Assembly: GCA_013339895.1 (NCBI GenBank)
Contig: JABACO010000002.1
Location: forward strand, 12,776,192-12,840,191
DNA: 64,000 bases
Source of the DNA: Ephydatia muelleri
Taxonomy: Eukaryota > Porifera > Demospongiae > Spongillida > Spongillidae
Direction of reading: 5' to 3'
Shown here: positions 10,433 to 19,460 of the stretch, one piece after another
Layout of the letters: every line of letters begins with the position of its first letter
How positions within the stretch are numbered: the first letter of the stretch is position 1
Notes under the pieces: model-generated
Databases searched by the model: none
The model's input: only the letters and a program-made list of their open reading frames with translations
What the model was told of the DNA's origin: nothing
Translations under genes and position numbers: made by a program

Positions 10433-11256
10433 GTGTTCACTTGTAAGGAAAACTGTGACATCAACTTGCTTATGGAACATGAAGAACAATCGTCACACCT
10501 CATGGATGTTATTGTAGATCAAGTTGACAATGAAAGTGAAACTACTATCAAGTATTGGCCAGTATGTGAAGATTGGCTAAAAAGCAAGTGTCAGATGCTT
10601 GGGATGAAGTTTGTCAGAGGAAACATCAGTCATGTACCAGAACCCTGTGCGTTTAGCACTTTCCACCAGCCTGCGGTCACAGGAAGAATTCTAAGTGATG
10701 GTAACTGCTTCTTTAGGGCCCTGGCACATGTGGTAACTGGATCACAAGAAGATCATTATGAACTCGGCAACATCATACATGCAACACAATGCTGAAGATT
10801 TATCTTGCTATCTTGAAGCAAACGATTGTATGGAGGATTATTTAGTGAGATCAGACATGCAAAGTCCATCTGTATGGGCAACTGAGCAGGAAATATTTGC
10901 AGCAGCATACATGCATGCTAGCAACGCCTATATTTGTATTCAGCAAATGTGGACACAGGTACAAGGGCTGCAATTCTCTCCTGTCTCTGAAGATATCAGT
11001 GCCACTGAACACTCCAAAGAGGCTATTTTCCTTATTAACATTTCAAACCACTATGAGACTGTTAGGCGAATGTAACATTATTTCAATTGTGTATTCTCCC
11101 TGAATTAATGAAATTGTTGCATTTAGTAACACTGCATGGCGATGAGTGGTATTCGCAGTACCTGGATGACTCATGCATGACTGCGAAATGATAACTGTAT
11201 ACTTTGCTGCACATACGTGGATTCTATTACATCCCAACCAGCACGCGGCTTATCAG

Positions 11257-11427
11257 TGTAGCAGTGGCCAAAGGATATATAGTAACACGTGTACAGACTG
11301 ACTAAGAACACAAAAAGAGAGTATTTATACATACAAGTGCGCACACGATGTCACATGCAAATGTTCTGGCAAGTTCGAGCCCATCTGGCGCATGCGTGCA
11401 CATGCGCAAAGAGATATTTGCATTACA
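11257..11427 (-). repeat. Ty3/gypsy 3' LTR
   Basis: 171 bp, identical to 16173-16343. The pol stop codon lies only 14 bases inside the element from this LTR. Confidence 0.95.
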
Positions 11428-11441
11428 CTGCTCCCTCTCTT

Positions 11442-14400
11442 TTAGTGTTCCACGTAGGCTCCATAGCGATCCGGAGGGTGTCTGTCTCGTACTGGGTACC
11501 GTGGTTGAATGTTAATTTCTTGCGGTGGAGGGGGGGCAGCGTCCGTGGCTGGTTCTTCTGCCACTGGCTCGTCATCATAGCTGTCCAGCAGCTCTACATA
11601 TTTTCCTGTTGGTTGACGATCAATTTGAGTCTCGGGCGTTGTAGGCGGTCTACTATTTTGTCGATCCTCAGCGGTAGAAGCTACACATGGTTTCAGCCTG
11701 TCGAAGTGAACAATTTGAGTTTTCTTTCGACCCTGAAGGCTTTTGATTTTGTAATTGCTTTCGCCCAGGCGTTCAACAACTTTCAGTGGCCCTTTCCAGG
11801 GGTGGTGTAGCTTCCTGGATCGTCCGCGAGGGACTGCTGGTGAATGAAGCCATACCAAATCACCGGGGCTGAACGGTTTCCCGTGGACTCTCTCATCGTA
11901 TAGCGCCTTTTGTCTTTTATGTTCAGCTTGGCATTTTTCTCTCACTAGCTTGTATGCTTCTTGCAACCCCTCCTTCAACTTCTGCGCAAAACCTGCTGCG
12001 GTATCCGGCCCTGTCCGGTTAGTTCCATACATAAGATCGATCGGTAGTTTGACTTGGCGACCAAACATCAGAAAGAACGGGCTAAAACCTGTAGTGGAAT
12101 GAATGCTCGAATTATATGCCAGGCAGAGCTTACGAATGTGGTGCTGCCAATCGGCCTGGTGGTTGTCAATTGTTGTGGCTAGCATGTCTAACAGAGTTCT
12201 ATTAAAGCGCTCCACCATCCCGTTGCATTGGGGGTGGTATGGCGTAGTATGCGTTTTTCTGATCTGCAGAAGCACGCATATTTCTTTTACCAACTCTGAC
12301 TCGAACTGACGTCCTTGATCACTGTGAAGTTGTTCGGGGGGAGAGAAACGGCAGAACATTTCATCTACAAGTTTTTTGGCTACAGTTGTGGCTTCTTGAT
12401 TAGGTATTCCATACACTTCTACCCACCGAGTAAAGCAATCTGAGGCTACCAGAACATACTTGCAGCCATCCTCGGTCTCAGGAAGGGGTCCCATGATATC
12501 AACACACACTATTTGCATCGGATACCCAGCTCGTAATGATTGTAGGGGCGCCTTTCTTTTCGGAGCAGCTGTCTTCCTTGTTGTACAACGAATGCAGGTT
12601 CTGCACCAATCTTTGACTGCTTCGGTACATCCTGGCCAGTAAAAACGCTCTTTGAGTTTGTTTAGCATTTTTTCTTCACCAAGATGACCACCAATGGCGC
12701 CTTCATGAAGGTCCCGAAGGGTATCCACCTGCAACTTGGCGGGTAATACGAGCTGCAAGTAATCACGACACTTATCGATGCATTTTCTCCAAAGAACTCC
12801 GTTTTGGATGTTGAGAGAGCCCCAGTGCTGCATCAAGACGCGACTTTCCCAGCTCCATGACTTGGATACGTCTGCAGACGGTGTCTTGCGATCGAGCACT
12901 GCGCGGTAGACTGGTCCTATAGCTTCGTCTTGAAGTTGCAATTTACGCATCTCATTGGGAGTACACGTCTGGAACGGCGATAAGACCGCGCCAATACCTG
13001 TAATCACAGCATTGTCACCCTGACTTGTTTCAACGTTTTGATTCTCTCGACCACACTGACGGCAAGGAACTCTGGAGAGCGCGTCTGCGTTGCAATGGCG
13101 AGATCCTTGACGATGCACGACGGTAAAGTTGTACTCCTGAAGTTTCTCTAGCCAGCGTGCAAGTTGACCTTCAGGCTCTTTGAAGTTCCGGATCCAGACC
13201 AACGATCCGTGGTCTGTTCGAAGGGTGAACTCTCGTCCAAGAAGGTACTGTCGGAATTGCTGTACAAACGATACTACAGCTAATAGTTCTTTACGAGTGA
13301 CACAGTACCTCTGTTCCGGTCTGCTTAGTGAACGGCTGGCGTAGGCAATGACACGTTCTGACCCTTCGTCGCTGATCTGGGATAGCACGGCACCAATCCC
13401 TGTGTCGCTCGCATCCGTATCGAGGATATAACGTCGGTTGTAATCTGGGTAGGCAAGAATTGGGGAGGAAACCAGGCATTTACGCAATTCGTCAAAGGCA
13501 TTCTGACAGTGTGTTGTCCAATCGAAGGGAACGTTTTTTTCCGTCAAACGATGCAGTGGTTTCGAGATAGACGCAAAATTTTTGACAAACCGCCTATAGT
13601 AGTTTGCCAGCCCTAAAAATTGTTGTACCTCCTTCTTACTTAGCGGGGTGGGCCATTTTGACACAGCGTCGGTTTTGCTCGGGTCTGTAGCGATTCCCTC
13701 AGCTGATACTATATGCCCCAAAAATGCAACCCGTTGTTGACACAGACTACACTTCGTTGGCTTCAGTTTGAGCCCTGCCCCCCTCAACTGGGCCAAAACC
13801 TTGCTAAGGTGGTGCAAATGATCCTTAAATGTACGACCCACAACAATAATATCATCAAAGTAAACCAAGCAACTCGACCATTTCAAACCACCCAATACCC
13901 TATCCATCAGTCGCTGGAATGTAGCTGGAGCGTTACATAAACCGAAGGGCATTACTTTAAATTGGTACAGACCTTCCGGTGTAGTAAAAGCTGTTTTCGG
14001 CTGATCTTCAGGGGCGACTTCGACTTGCCAGTAGCCGGTAGTAAGGTCCAGTGTGGAGAAAAATTTGGAGCCGGCCAGCGTGTCAAGTGTATCGTCCACT
14101 CGGGGTAGCGGATAGGCATCTTTCCTGGTAACCTCGTTGACCTTCCTATAGTCCACACAAAATCTTGTTGTCCCGTCTTTTTTCTTGACCAGTACTATCG
14201 GGGAGGACCATGGGCTATCAGAGTGTTCAATGGCATTCTTCTCCAACATATCTCGCAACATCTCCTTCAGTTCCTCCCTACGTGCGTGAGGGATCCGGCG
14301 GGGTGGGAGGTGCACTGGTTGGGCATTGCCAGTGTCAATGCGGTGTTGGAGCACTTTTGTATGACCTAGGTTCTTGGTGCTGAGTGAGAAAACATCTGCA

Positions 14401-15386
14401 AATTCCAACAACAACGAAAAAAGTTCTTCTTTTTCATCCTTATTAACATCATCCCCAACCCTCGATACCATTTCCCATAAGAGGCTTTGATCTTCCCGTG
14501 AAATGTTGAACTTTTCTGCAACAGTTGAGATTTCTATGACTGGGTCCTGTTCCAGCAGCTCCATATGAGCAATCTCCGTCCCTTTCTTCAATACAACGAT
14601 TTCTTCTCGAGGGTTGACCACGCGCACAGGGACTGGTTTGGCGTTAGGGCACACCACTGCATGAGCAACCATTACTCCATGTCGAGCAGAGGTATTGCCA
14701 GTCACAACCCATGTACCCTTCGCGACTGGTGTTGCCAGATCAACCATAAGTTCTACCTCACTCGCTGCTGGAATGACAATTTTCTCTTTGACAATAAGTC
14801 CGATGGGATTCTGCTGCAGTGGACAACTCTGCATTTGAAGGGGAACGGAAATGTTTCTGGACGGAAAGGTGAGCCTCTTTGAACCACAATCAATAATACC
14901 ATTATGGGCGTTTACAAAGTCCAACCCAAGAATTGCTTCTACCATTATATCATCAGTGACTACGCACATAACCTTAAATGGCATGCCGTTCAGAAAAATA
15001 TCTACCTTTTTGCATCCACTAACTGACAATGGAGCGCCATTTACTCCGACAAGTCGTCTACCAGCCCATTGTTCAAGAACAAGTGTACAGTCACCTTTCA
15101 CAATTTGTTCCCAGACGTCCCTTCGGACAAGCGACACTGCTGCACCCGTGTCTATCACAAAGTCTACACCAACAGCCCCAATAACTCCCCTTATGCGGTA
15201 ACTTACTCCACTATTTACAGCGAGGGATGGTACGGTCAGCTTATCATCCTGAGCCTTTACAGGTCTTCTTCCCCCATGTGGCAGGCTCGTACCACTGAGG
15301 GACGGAAGTTTCCCTGACGCTGTTCTGAGTATCGGCCCCGACTGCAAAATCGTGCGACATGGCCTTTCTTCCCGCAACTCCAACAA
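11442..15386 (-). CDS. Ty3/gypsy pol polyprotein
   Basis: About 1,314 codons, in the -1 frame relative to gag with ~130 bp overlap. The upstream codon at 15386 is TTG, so expression by -1 ribosomal frameshift is more likely than a separate start. Domains in order: aspartic protease (VIDTGAAVSL); reverse transcriptase (FCVDYRKVNEVT, LDLTTGYWQ, and YFDD near 13850-13863); RNase H (LDTDASDTGIGAVLSQ); integrase H2C2 zinc region (GGHLGEEKM...CRTCIRC); integrase core (VDIMGPLP, HSDQGRQFE, YHPQCNGMVERFNRTL); and a GPY/F-like module (PWKGPLKVVERLGESNYKI). All expected catalytic motifs are present and there are no internal stops. Confidence 0.95.
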   Translation of the reverse strand: MLELREERPCRTILQSGPILRTASGKLPSLSGTSLPHGGRRPVKAQDDKLTVPSLAVNSGVSYRIRGVIGAVGVDFVIDTGAAVSLVRRDVWEQIVKGDCTLVLEQWAGRRLVGVNGAPLSVSGCKKVDIFLNGMPFKVMCVVTDDIMVEAILGLDFVNAHNGIIDCGSKRLTFPSRNISVPLQMQSCPLQQNPIGLIVKEKIVIPAASEVELMVDLATPVAKGTWVVTGNTSARHGVMVAHAVVCPNAKPVPVRVVNPREEIVVLKKGTEIAHMELLEQDPVIEISTVAEKFNISREDQSLLWEMVSRVGDDVNKDEKEELFSLLLEFADVFSLSTKNLGHTKVLQHRIDTGNAQPVHLPPRRIPHARREELKEMLRDMLEKNAIEHSDSPWSSPIVLVKKKDGTTRFCVDYRKVNEVTRKDAYPLPRVDDTLDTLAGSKFFSTLDLTTGYWQVEVAPEDQPKTAFTTPEGLYQFKVMPFGLCNAPATFQRLMDRVLGGLKWSSCLVYFDDIIVVGRTFKDHLHHLSKVLAQLRGAGLKLKPTKCSLCQQRVAFLGHIVSAEGIATDPSKTDAVSKWPTPLSKKEVQQFLGLANYYRRFVKNFASISKPLHRLTEKNVPFDWTTHCQNAFDELRKCLVSSPILAYPDYNRRYILDTDASDTGIGAVLSQISDEGSERVIAYASRSLSRPEQRYCVTRKELLAVVSFVQQFRQYLLGREFTLRTDHGSLVWIRNFKEPEGQLARWLEKLQEYNFTVVHRQGSRHCNADALSRVPCRQCGRENQNVETSQGDNAVITGIGAVLSPFQTCTPNEMRKLQLQDEAIGPVYRAVLDRKTPSADVSKSWSWESRVLMQHWGSLNIQNGVLWRKCIDKCRDYLQLVLPAKLQVDTLRDLHEGAIGGHLGEEKMLNKLKERFYWPGCTEAVKDWCRTCIRCTTRKTAAPKRKAPLQSLRAGYPMQIVCVDIMGPLPETEDGCKYVLVASDCFTRWVEVYGIPNQEATTVAKKLVDEMFCRFSPPEQLHSDQGRQFESELVKEICVLLQIRKTHTTPYHPQCNGMVERFNRTLLDMLATTIDNHQADWQHHIRKLCLAYNSSIHSTTGFSPFFLMFGRQVKLPIDLMYGTNRTGPDTAAGFAQKLKEGLQEAYKLVREKCQAEHKRQKALYDERVHGKPFSPGDLVWLHSPAVPRGRSRKLHHPWKGPLKVVERLGESNYKIKSLQGRKKTQIVHFDRLKPCVASTAEDRQNSRPPTTPETQIDRQPTGKYVELLDSYDDEPVAEEPATDAAPPPPQEINIQPRYPVRDRHPPDRYGAYVEH

Positions 15387-16150
15387 ACGATTGTCCTACG
15401 CTTCCCATCGTCATTCTCCCTGGTAGGCTTACTTGCCCCACGTGTTCCTAACCGCTCTTTTTCTCCTATGAGCACCTCCACTCGCTGCAGTCTCTCGCAC
15501 AGTGATTTCATGGTGGCTGTTAACGAGTCGCGCCCGTCTTGCGAAGTGACCGCTGAGACTGGTTCCGCTGGTACGGTATGGTGCGTCTCTGGCTCTTGTT
15601 CCTGTGAGGACACAGCGTTAACACGTGACGGTTTACCTGTGCTTCGCAAGTATGACTCCAGTTCAATTACAGCCGCAGCCGCTTCTTCGACGTTTCGCGG
15701 TCGTTTCTGTTTAACGCTGAAGGCGACTTGGGAGTTTTCAATTTGCTCTAGAAACTGGTTCAGCGCCAGTCGCTCGCGCGCGTTCTCTGCTAGTTCGGGA
15801 TACGCTTTATCTGCAAGCACTCGCACCGCGTCACCAAAAGCAGCCCAGTCCTCGTCCCTACGCTTTGTTCTTGCGTTCAGCTCCACCATGTACAGCTGTC
15901 TTTTGCTGTCGGGATTGAAACGACGCTGTAATGCTTCTACGCACGTACCATAGTCCGCTTTAACGTCGTCTGGCAGCCTTCTGAAAGCCGTTTGAGCTTT
16001 CCCCGTTAGGCGCACCCGGAGCCATTTCAGCCTGTCTTCTCCACTGACCCATTTGTTAACGGCGGCTACACTTTCGAAATGGTCCATCCATTCCAACCAA
16101 CCAGTGGTCTCGCCGTCAAAGGGTTCCGGCAACAGTAGCGGTTTCGCCAT
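15257..16150 (-). CDS. Ty3/gypsy gag
   Basis: About 297 codons starting at the ATG at 16150 (MAKPLLLPEPFDGE), just inside the primer-binding site. The middle is a capsid-like helical region (WLRVRLTGKAQTAFRRLP and YMVELNARTKRRDEDW). Near the C-terminus is one CCHC knuckle (CWSCGKKGHVARFC). The upstream in-frame codons to 16204 lie within the LTR and leader and are not needed. The -1 frame of pol opens inside the last ~130 bp. I did not identify a canonical slippery heptamer with certainty. Confidence 0.92.
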   Translation of the reverse strand: MAKPLLLPEPFDGETTGWLEWMDHFESVAAVNKWVSGEDRLKWLRVRLTGKAQTAFRRLPDDVKADYGTCVEALQRRFNPDSKRQLYMVELNARTKRRDEDWAAFGDAVRVLADKAYPELAENARERLALNQFLEQIENSQVAFSVKQKRPRNVEEAAAAVIELESYLRSTGKPSRVNAVSSQEQEPETHHTVPAEPVSAVTSQDGRDSLTATMKSLCERLQRVEVLIGEKERLGTRGASKPTRENDDGKRRTIVCWSCGKKGHVARFCSRGRYSEQRQGNFRPSVVRACHMGEEDL

Positions 16151-16158
16151 TCCGCTAA

Positions 16159-16171
16159 GCCGACTACGCCA
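16159..16171 (-). promoter_or_regulatory. Primer-binding site, tRNA-Ser type
   Basis: On the minus strand TGGCGTAGTCGGC begins one base inside the 5' LTR. It is complementary over 13 bases to the 3' end of an animal tRNA-Ser as I recall it (...GCCGACTACG-CCA). Confidence 0.8.
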
Positions 16172-16172
16172 A

Positions 16173-16343
16173 TGTAGCAGTGGCCAAAGGATATATAGTA
16201 ACACGTGTACAGACTGACTAAGAACACAAAAAGAGAGTATTTATACATACAAGTGCGCACACGATGTCACATGCAAATGTTCTGGCAAGTTCGAGCCCAT
16301 CTGGCGCATGCGTGCACATGCGCAAAGAGATATTTGCATTACA
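16173..16343 (-). repeat. Ty3/gypsy 5' LTR
   Basis: 171 bp, identical to 11257-11427; starts TG and ends CA. Confidence 0.95.
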
Positions 16344-16503
16344 TCAGCAAATGCCGGTTCTGTTGCTGCAGACGGCCCATAAAGAACAGCTGACATTGAA
16401 ATGCAACCAATAGATTATGTCTGTGCTCATTTGTTGTACTTCTGCATGTGTTACTATTTGGGAGAGGCACTTGAAGTATGGTTTAGCTTAGCTTCATTCA
16501 AAC

Positions 16504-16822
16504 GCAGCTATAAGATTGTGGTAAACGTCTGATCGTTATAACTACAGTAGTTATTATTAGACGAAAAGTAAAGGACAACAGCGCGTTTAGTACAAGGACC
16601 CGCTGCTATAAAAACATAGCCATTAAAATGTAAGTGCTCAACACGGCAAACTTTTGGCAACACCGGTACACTTTTGGTTACCAAAATTGTACCGGGGGCG
16701 GTACACTTTTGGCAAGGCCCTTACACTTTTGGCGACCAAAAGTGTACCGGGGCGGTACAAATTTGGTAACCAAAAATGTACCGCCCGGTACAATTTTCGC
16801 CCGGTACAATTTTTGCGTGACA
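16504..16822 (-). repeat. Right terminal inverted repeat of the Ginger-like element
   Basis: Inverted copy of 3072-3387. The outer end GCGTGACA is followed by the GGTA target duplication. Small indels and substitutions lie in the inner part (16504-16600), and CCTTACAC replaces CGGTACAC near 16720. Confidence 0.85.
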
Positions 16823-17164
16823 GGTACTATACAAAGTTACGAGTGCTTCAAGTTCCCGTTTTTTTTTCTATAGAGGTGGGAAGACAGGATATGCGTGGAT
16901 ATCAATGGCATCGCAAAATGCATGCATGCATGCATCAGTGCATGCAGTTCGTTTTTATGTCCATATACACAATTGACATGCAAAAAACTAGGCAAATATA
17001 AGTTGACTCGATCCGCCAGCTCAATTAATGCCTTAGCATTTCCTGAAACTGCATAATATTTGAGCGTGCGAATTATATGTGGACCAACCCCTCATTCATG
17101 AATACGGTACATACATGCATCCTGTTGCGTGTCAGGCCGTCGGTCAAGTGCACACGCATGCGGG

Positions 17165-17172
17165 TATATAAA
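17165..17172 (+). promoter_or_regulatory. TATA box of the secreted-protein gene
   Basis: TATATAAA lies 62 bases upstream of the ATG at 17234, which would place transcription start near 17195. No other core-promoter element was recognised. Confidence 0.6.
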
Positions 17173-17233
17173 CCCATGAACATTTGCTGTTAATCCACCT
17201 GCAGCGAATTAGCCGAACGCCCATTTTTGGAAG

Positions 17234-18136
17234 ATGAAAGCCTTTTCTTTGCTCCTGTTCGCAAGCTGTCTTCTGTGTACAGCCCTCTCCCACGTGTATC
17301 GTGTACCAATTGAGGTCGATAAGGATTATGATCTCCGACAGCGTCTATCAAGCACCAAGGATGAAGCGGAGCAGGATAACCAGGTGATGAAGGAAGAAAA
17401 CACGCTTCCCAGAGAAATGGAATACAACCCCATCACCATTTCGGATCACGTCAGTGCTCCATTTCCAGCTGATGACGTACCAAGTACTCCGAGCACGTGG
17501 AAATTAGTCGGCAAGCTGGATATGTCTGATCCATTCCAGAAGTGCCCTGCGTCGTTGAGCAAAATATCGTCACCCAGGGCGTCCTGCGGCAAGTCCACCG
17601 GAGCGTCATGCAACGGCTTCACCGTCCCAGCATCGGGAGTCAGCTACAAGACCGTTTGCGGGAGGTTCCGGGGCTATCAGGTTGGTTCACCCGATGCTTT
17701 CGGACAGTACAGCGGACCGGCTAACATCGATGGTACGTACGTCGACGGCATCAGCATCACGTACGGCCCCCACGGGGGGAGGCAGCACATATTCACGTAC
17801 GCGGCGGGAACTACGGAAATTCGCAAGGACAAGTACGGCTGCCCCTGTAATAACGGAGGGGGAACACCTCCTGCCTACGTAGGATCTGATTACTACTGCG
17901 AATCGGGTAACGCGGGACCGAATTGGGAGACGAGACTCTATCACGAAGATCCTCTATGGGATGGACAGCAGTGCGGTGGTCTGGAAGGGACGTGCTGCAA
18001 TCCTCCTAACCTAGGGTGGTTTTGTAAAACATTCCCTACTACCATCTCTGGGGACATAGAAGTTCGCCTATGCGCTGACCAAGATCTTCAGGACGAAAAC
18101 ATTGCTCTGGAGTTTTTTGAACTGTATATAAAATGA
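17234..18136 (+). CDS. Secreted cysteine-rich protein of unknown function
   Basis: Intronless 300-residue protein. Residues 1-19 are a clear signal peptide (KAFSLLLFASCLLCTALS), followed by an acidic, probably disordered segment to ~residue 95. From ~100 onward there is a cysteine- and glycine-rich domain with the pieces YVDGISITYGPHGG, CPCNNGG, WDGQQCGGLEGTCCN, GWFCKTFP and a terminal IALEFFELYIK. I associate the GLEGTCC...WFCK...ELY arrangement with uncharacterised secreted proteins of early-branching animals, but I cannot name a function. An extracellular matrix or mucus role would be a guess. A TATA box lies upstream. The gene stands alone between mobile elements, and its GC content in the 3' half is above that of its surroundings. 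Confidence 0.85.
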   Translation: MKAFSLLLFASCLLCTALSHVYRVPIEVDKDYDLRQRLSSTKDEAEQDNQVMKEENTLPREMEYNPITISDHVSAPFPADDVPSTPSTWKLVGKLDMSDPFQKCPASLSKISSPRASCGKSTGASCNGFTVPASGVSYKTVCGRFRGYQVGSPDAFGQYSGPANIDGTYVDGISITYGPHGGRQHIFTYAAGTTEIRKDKYGCPCNNGGGTPPAYVGSDYYCESGNAGPNWETRLYHEDPLWDGQQCGGLEGTCCNPPNLGWFCKTFPTTISGDIEVRLCADQDLQDENIALEFFELYIK

Positions 18137-18540
18137 AGCCACCACGTGGAACACATCTCCACTCTGCTGATACAATAGCGCTGCTTTAGTATACAGGGTG
18201 CATGCAATAAGAATGCACGTGCTAGGTATTGCATAGGCTTTTTTTTTTTTTTTTTATAGACAGTCCGGCAGTAGAATATGTTACGTGTAGTTGTATCAAA
18301 TTAAGCATTTTCGCTCACAGCTATATCGTCACTGAAGCTAGCAAACGGAGGATGGGGAATATGCATGGTCTACCATCCTGCACTGTAAAATAAACGGGTG
18401 AAAATCAATAGTGAGAGTCGCCCTCAAAATTTTATCCCTACTTTAAGAGTGAAGCGCACTCTTAAATAAGAATGAAAGCATGCACTGCACTCTGCTATAA
18501 AATGATAGACCGACCAAACAATGTTTCACATCCACATGCA
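18137..18540. other. 3' flank without a recognised gene
   Basis: Contains a 17-base T run (~18239-18255) and AATAAA-like hexamers (for example AATAAAC near 18391) that could serve the upstream gene. Otherwise nothing recognisable. Confidence 0.5.
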
Positions 18541-18544
18541 CTTC

Positions 18545-18694
18545 CACAGGGAAAAAAAGCGTCGAATCATTTAGAAATCATTGCGTGATTGAACAGAAAA
18601 TCACACGAAAATCAATAGAAGCGTGTGATTTTGTGTGATTTTCTGTTCAATCACGCAATGATTTCTAAATGATTCGACGCTTTTTTTCCCTGTG
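18545..18694. mobile_element. 150-bp foldback MITE
   Basis: Near-perfect hairpin: CACAGGGAAAAAAAGCGTCG at the left and its reverse complement at the right, with ~62-base arms and a short loop. CTTC lies directly outside both ends (18541-18544 and 18695-18698), consistent with a 4-bp target duplication. Confidence 0.75.
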
Positions 18695-18752
18695 CTTCTA
18701 CTTCACACTAATTTAGATATGTTACAAAGAGTTGTGAATTCATAGTCCTCTC

Positions 18753-18956
18753 TTATCTCATCATTCTTTTACACGCACTCCACATCCCTTCCACACCCTG
18801 AGTGTGCGCAATGCTAACAGAATCCACAAAGTGGAGAGAATTGTTCACTGTTTGGGCAATAACTCCAATTGTTGCGGATAATTGATTGTATGCAGCCCAT
18901 TCATCGCTGTACACAACAGTCCCAGGCCTCACGTGAATAGCCAGAATTGGGAGCAA
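18753..18956 (-). pseudogene. Merlin/IS1595-like (ISXO2-type) transposase fragment
   Basis: A 67-codon fragment reads VRPGTVVYSDEWAAYNQL, then TVNNSLHFVD, then AHTQGVEGMWSACKR. This matches the C-terminal half of the ISXO2-like DDE domain found in bacterial IS1595 and eukaryotic Merlin transposases (SDEW aspartate, NHS-like motif, HTQ-VE glutamate region). The N-terminal half and the ends of the element are not visible, so it is a remnant. Confidence 0.8.
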
Positions 18957-19460
18957 TTCAACGTCAGCATCACAATACTGTATTATAACAGTTCTAATTG
19001 TTTTACATATGTTTGTTCCCTGTTTATAAATGATTAGGTTATAAAGTACGTCGTTTTACAACAAAAAAAAAAGCAAGAGAACGAGGAAAAATAAACAAAG
19101 ACGGCGAGTGGCATGGGTTTTTGCAATCATATTACTCGTTAGCCTAGCCACTCACGTCCGATATGTATGTATACACGGCATGTCCATGAGATCATTGCCG
19201 CGACGTGCGCACTCGCTGTCCTGTTCAATTCGCGGGCTTATGAAACAAACCACGCGAATCGAGCGGGAAAAATATTGCCTTAGGTTGCAAATGATGAAAG
19301 ATATAGCAATAAAGTCAACGAGATAGCTTCAGGATCTCCTCAACCCTACATGTACCAAATTTAACTGGAGGGCCTGGTTGTTGAATCGCCCATTGTCATC
19401 ATGGTGGAATGGTCAACAGTTAAGCATCAACAGTGTCAGATTTCACAAACACAGTTGCTG
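18957..19460. other. Stretch without a recognised gene
   Basis: No coding feature or clear repeat seen. It may contain the 3' UTR of the minus-strand gene ending at 19461. Confidence 0.5.

Larger units (their letters stand above)
4510..11075 (+). pseudogene. OTU-domain cysteine protease gene split by a BEL/Pao insertion
   Basis: The left part begins after an AG at ~4509 (EMLQDFKAGEF) and runs to 4872. The right part resumes at 10433 after the retrotransposon and its target duplication. The OTU catalytic signature is visible near 10692 (GRILSDGNCFFRALAHVV) with the expected Asp and Cys. A WATEQEIFAAAYM segment follows near 10876, and a terminal histidine lies in NHYETV near 11047-11064. Frameshifts occur near 4735 and near 10790. 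OTU proteases cleave ubiquitin chains. In this element the protease follows the integrase, as expected for a transposon-carried gene. The reading frame is coherent across the insertion junction once the duplicated GTGTT is counted once. Confidence 0.75.
11257..16343 (-). mobile_element. Ty3/gypsy LTR retrotransposon
   Basis: The two 171-bp LTRs are identical (TGTAGCAG...GCATTACA on the plus strand) and are flanked by TCAG on both sides (11253-11256 and 16344-16347). Internally, in minus orientation, it holds gag, a -1 shifted pol, a tRNA-Ser-type primer site and a purine tract (AAAAGAGAGGGAG, just inside 11428-11445). Identical LTRs plus open frames indicate a very recent, possibly active insertion. 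It lies within the Ginger-like element. Confidence 0.96.
3068..16826. mobile_element. Ginger-like DNA transposon containing two nested LTR retrotransposons
   Basis: Inverted repeats at 3072-3387 and ~16504-16822 are ~97% alike in their outer part, begin TGTCACGC and end GCGTGACA, and are flanked by GGTA on both sides (3068-3071 and 16823-16826). Removing the two LTR elements leaves about 3.1 kb holding a gypsy-like integrase remnant with a GPY/F-type C-terminus and an OTU protease gene. From memory, Ginger transposons have a gypsy-like integrase, 5'-TGTNR ends, short TSDs and sometimes protease domains, which fits. The amino-terminal half of the integrase is missing and the remainder is frameshifted, so this copy is inactive. 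A Polinton is less likely: there is no polymerase and the TSD is not 6 bp. Confidence 0.8.

Noticed and set aside
3068-16826. Polinton/Maverick identity for the outer element
   Set aside because: No polymerase, capsid or ATPase sequence remains after removing the nested elements, and the TSD is 4 bp instead of 6 bp.
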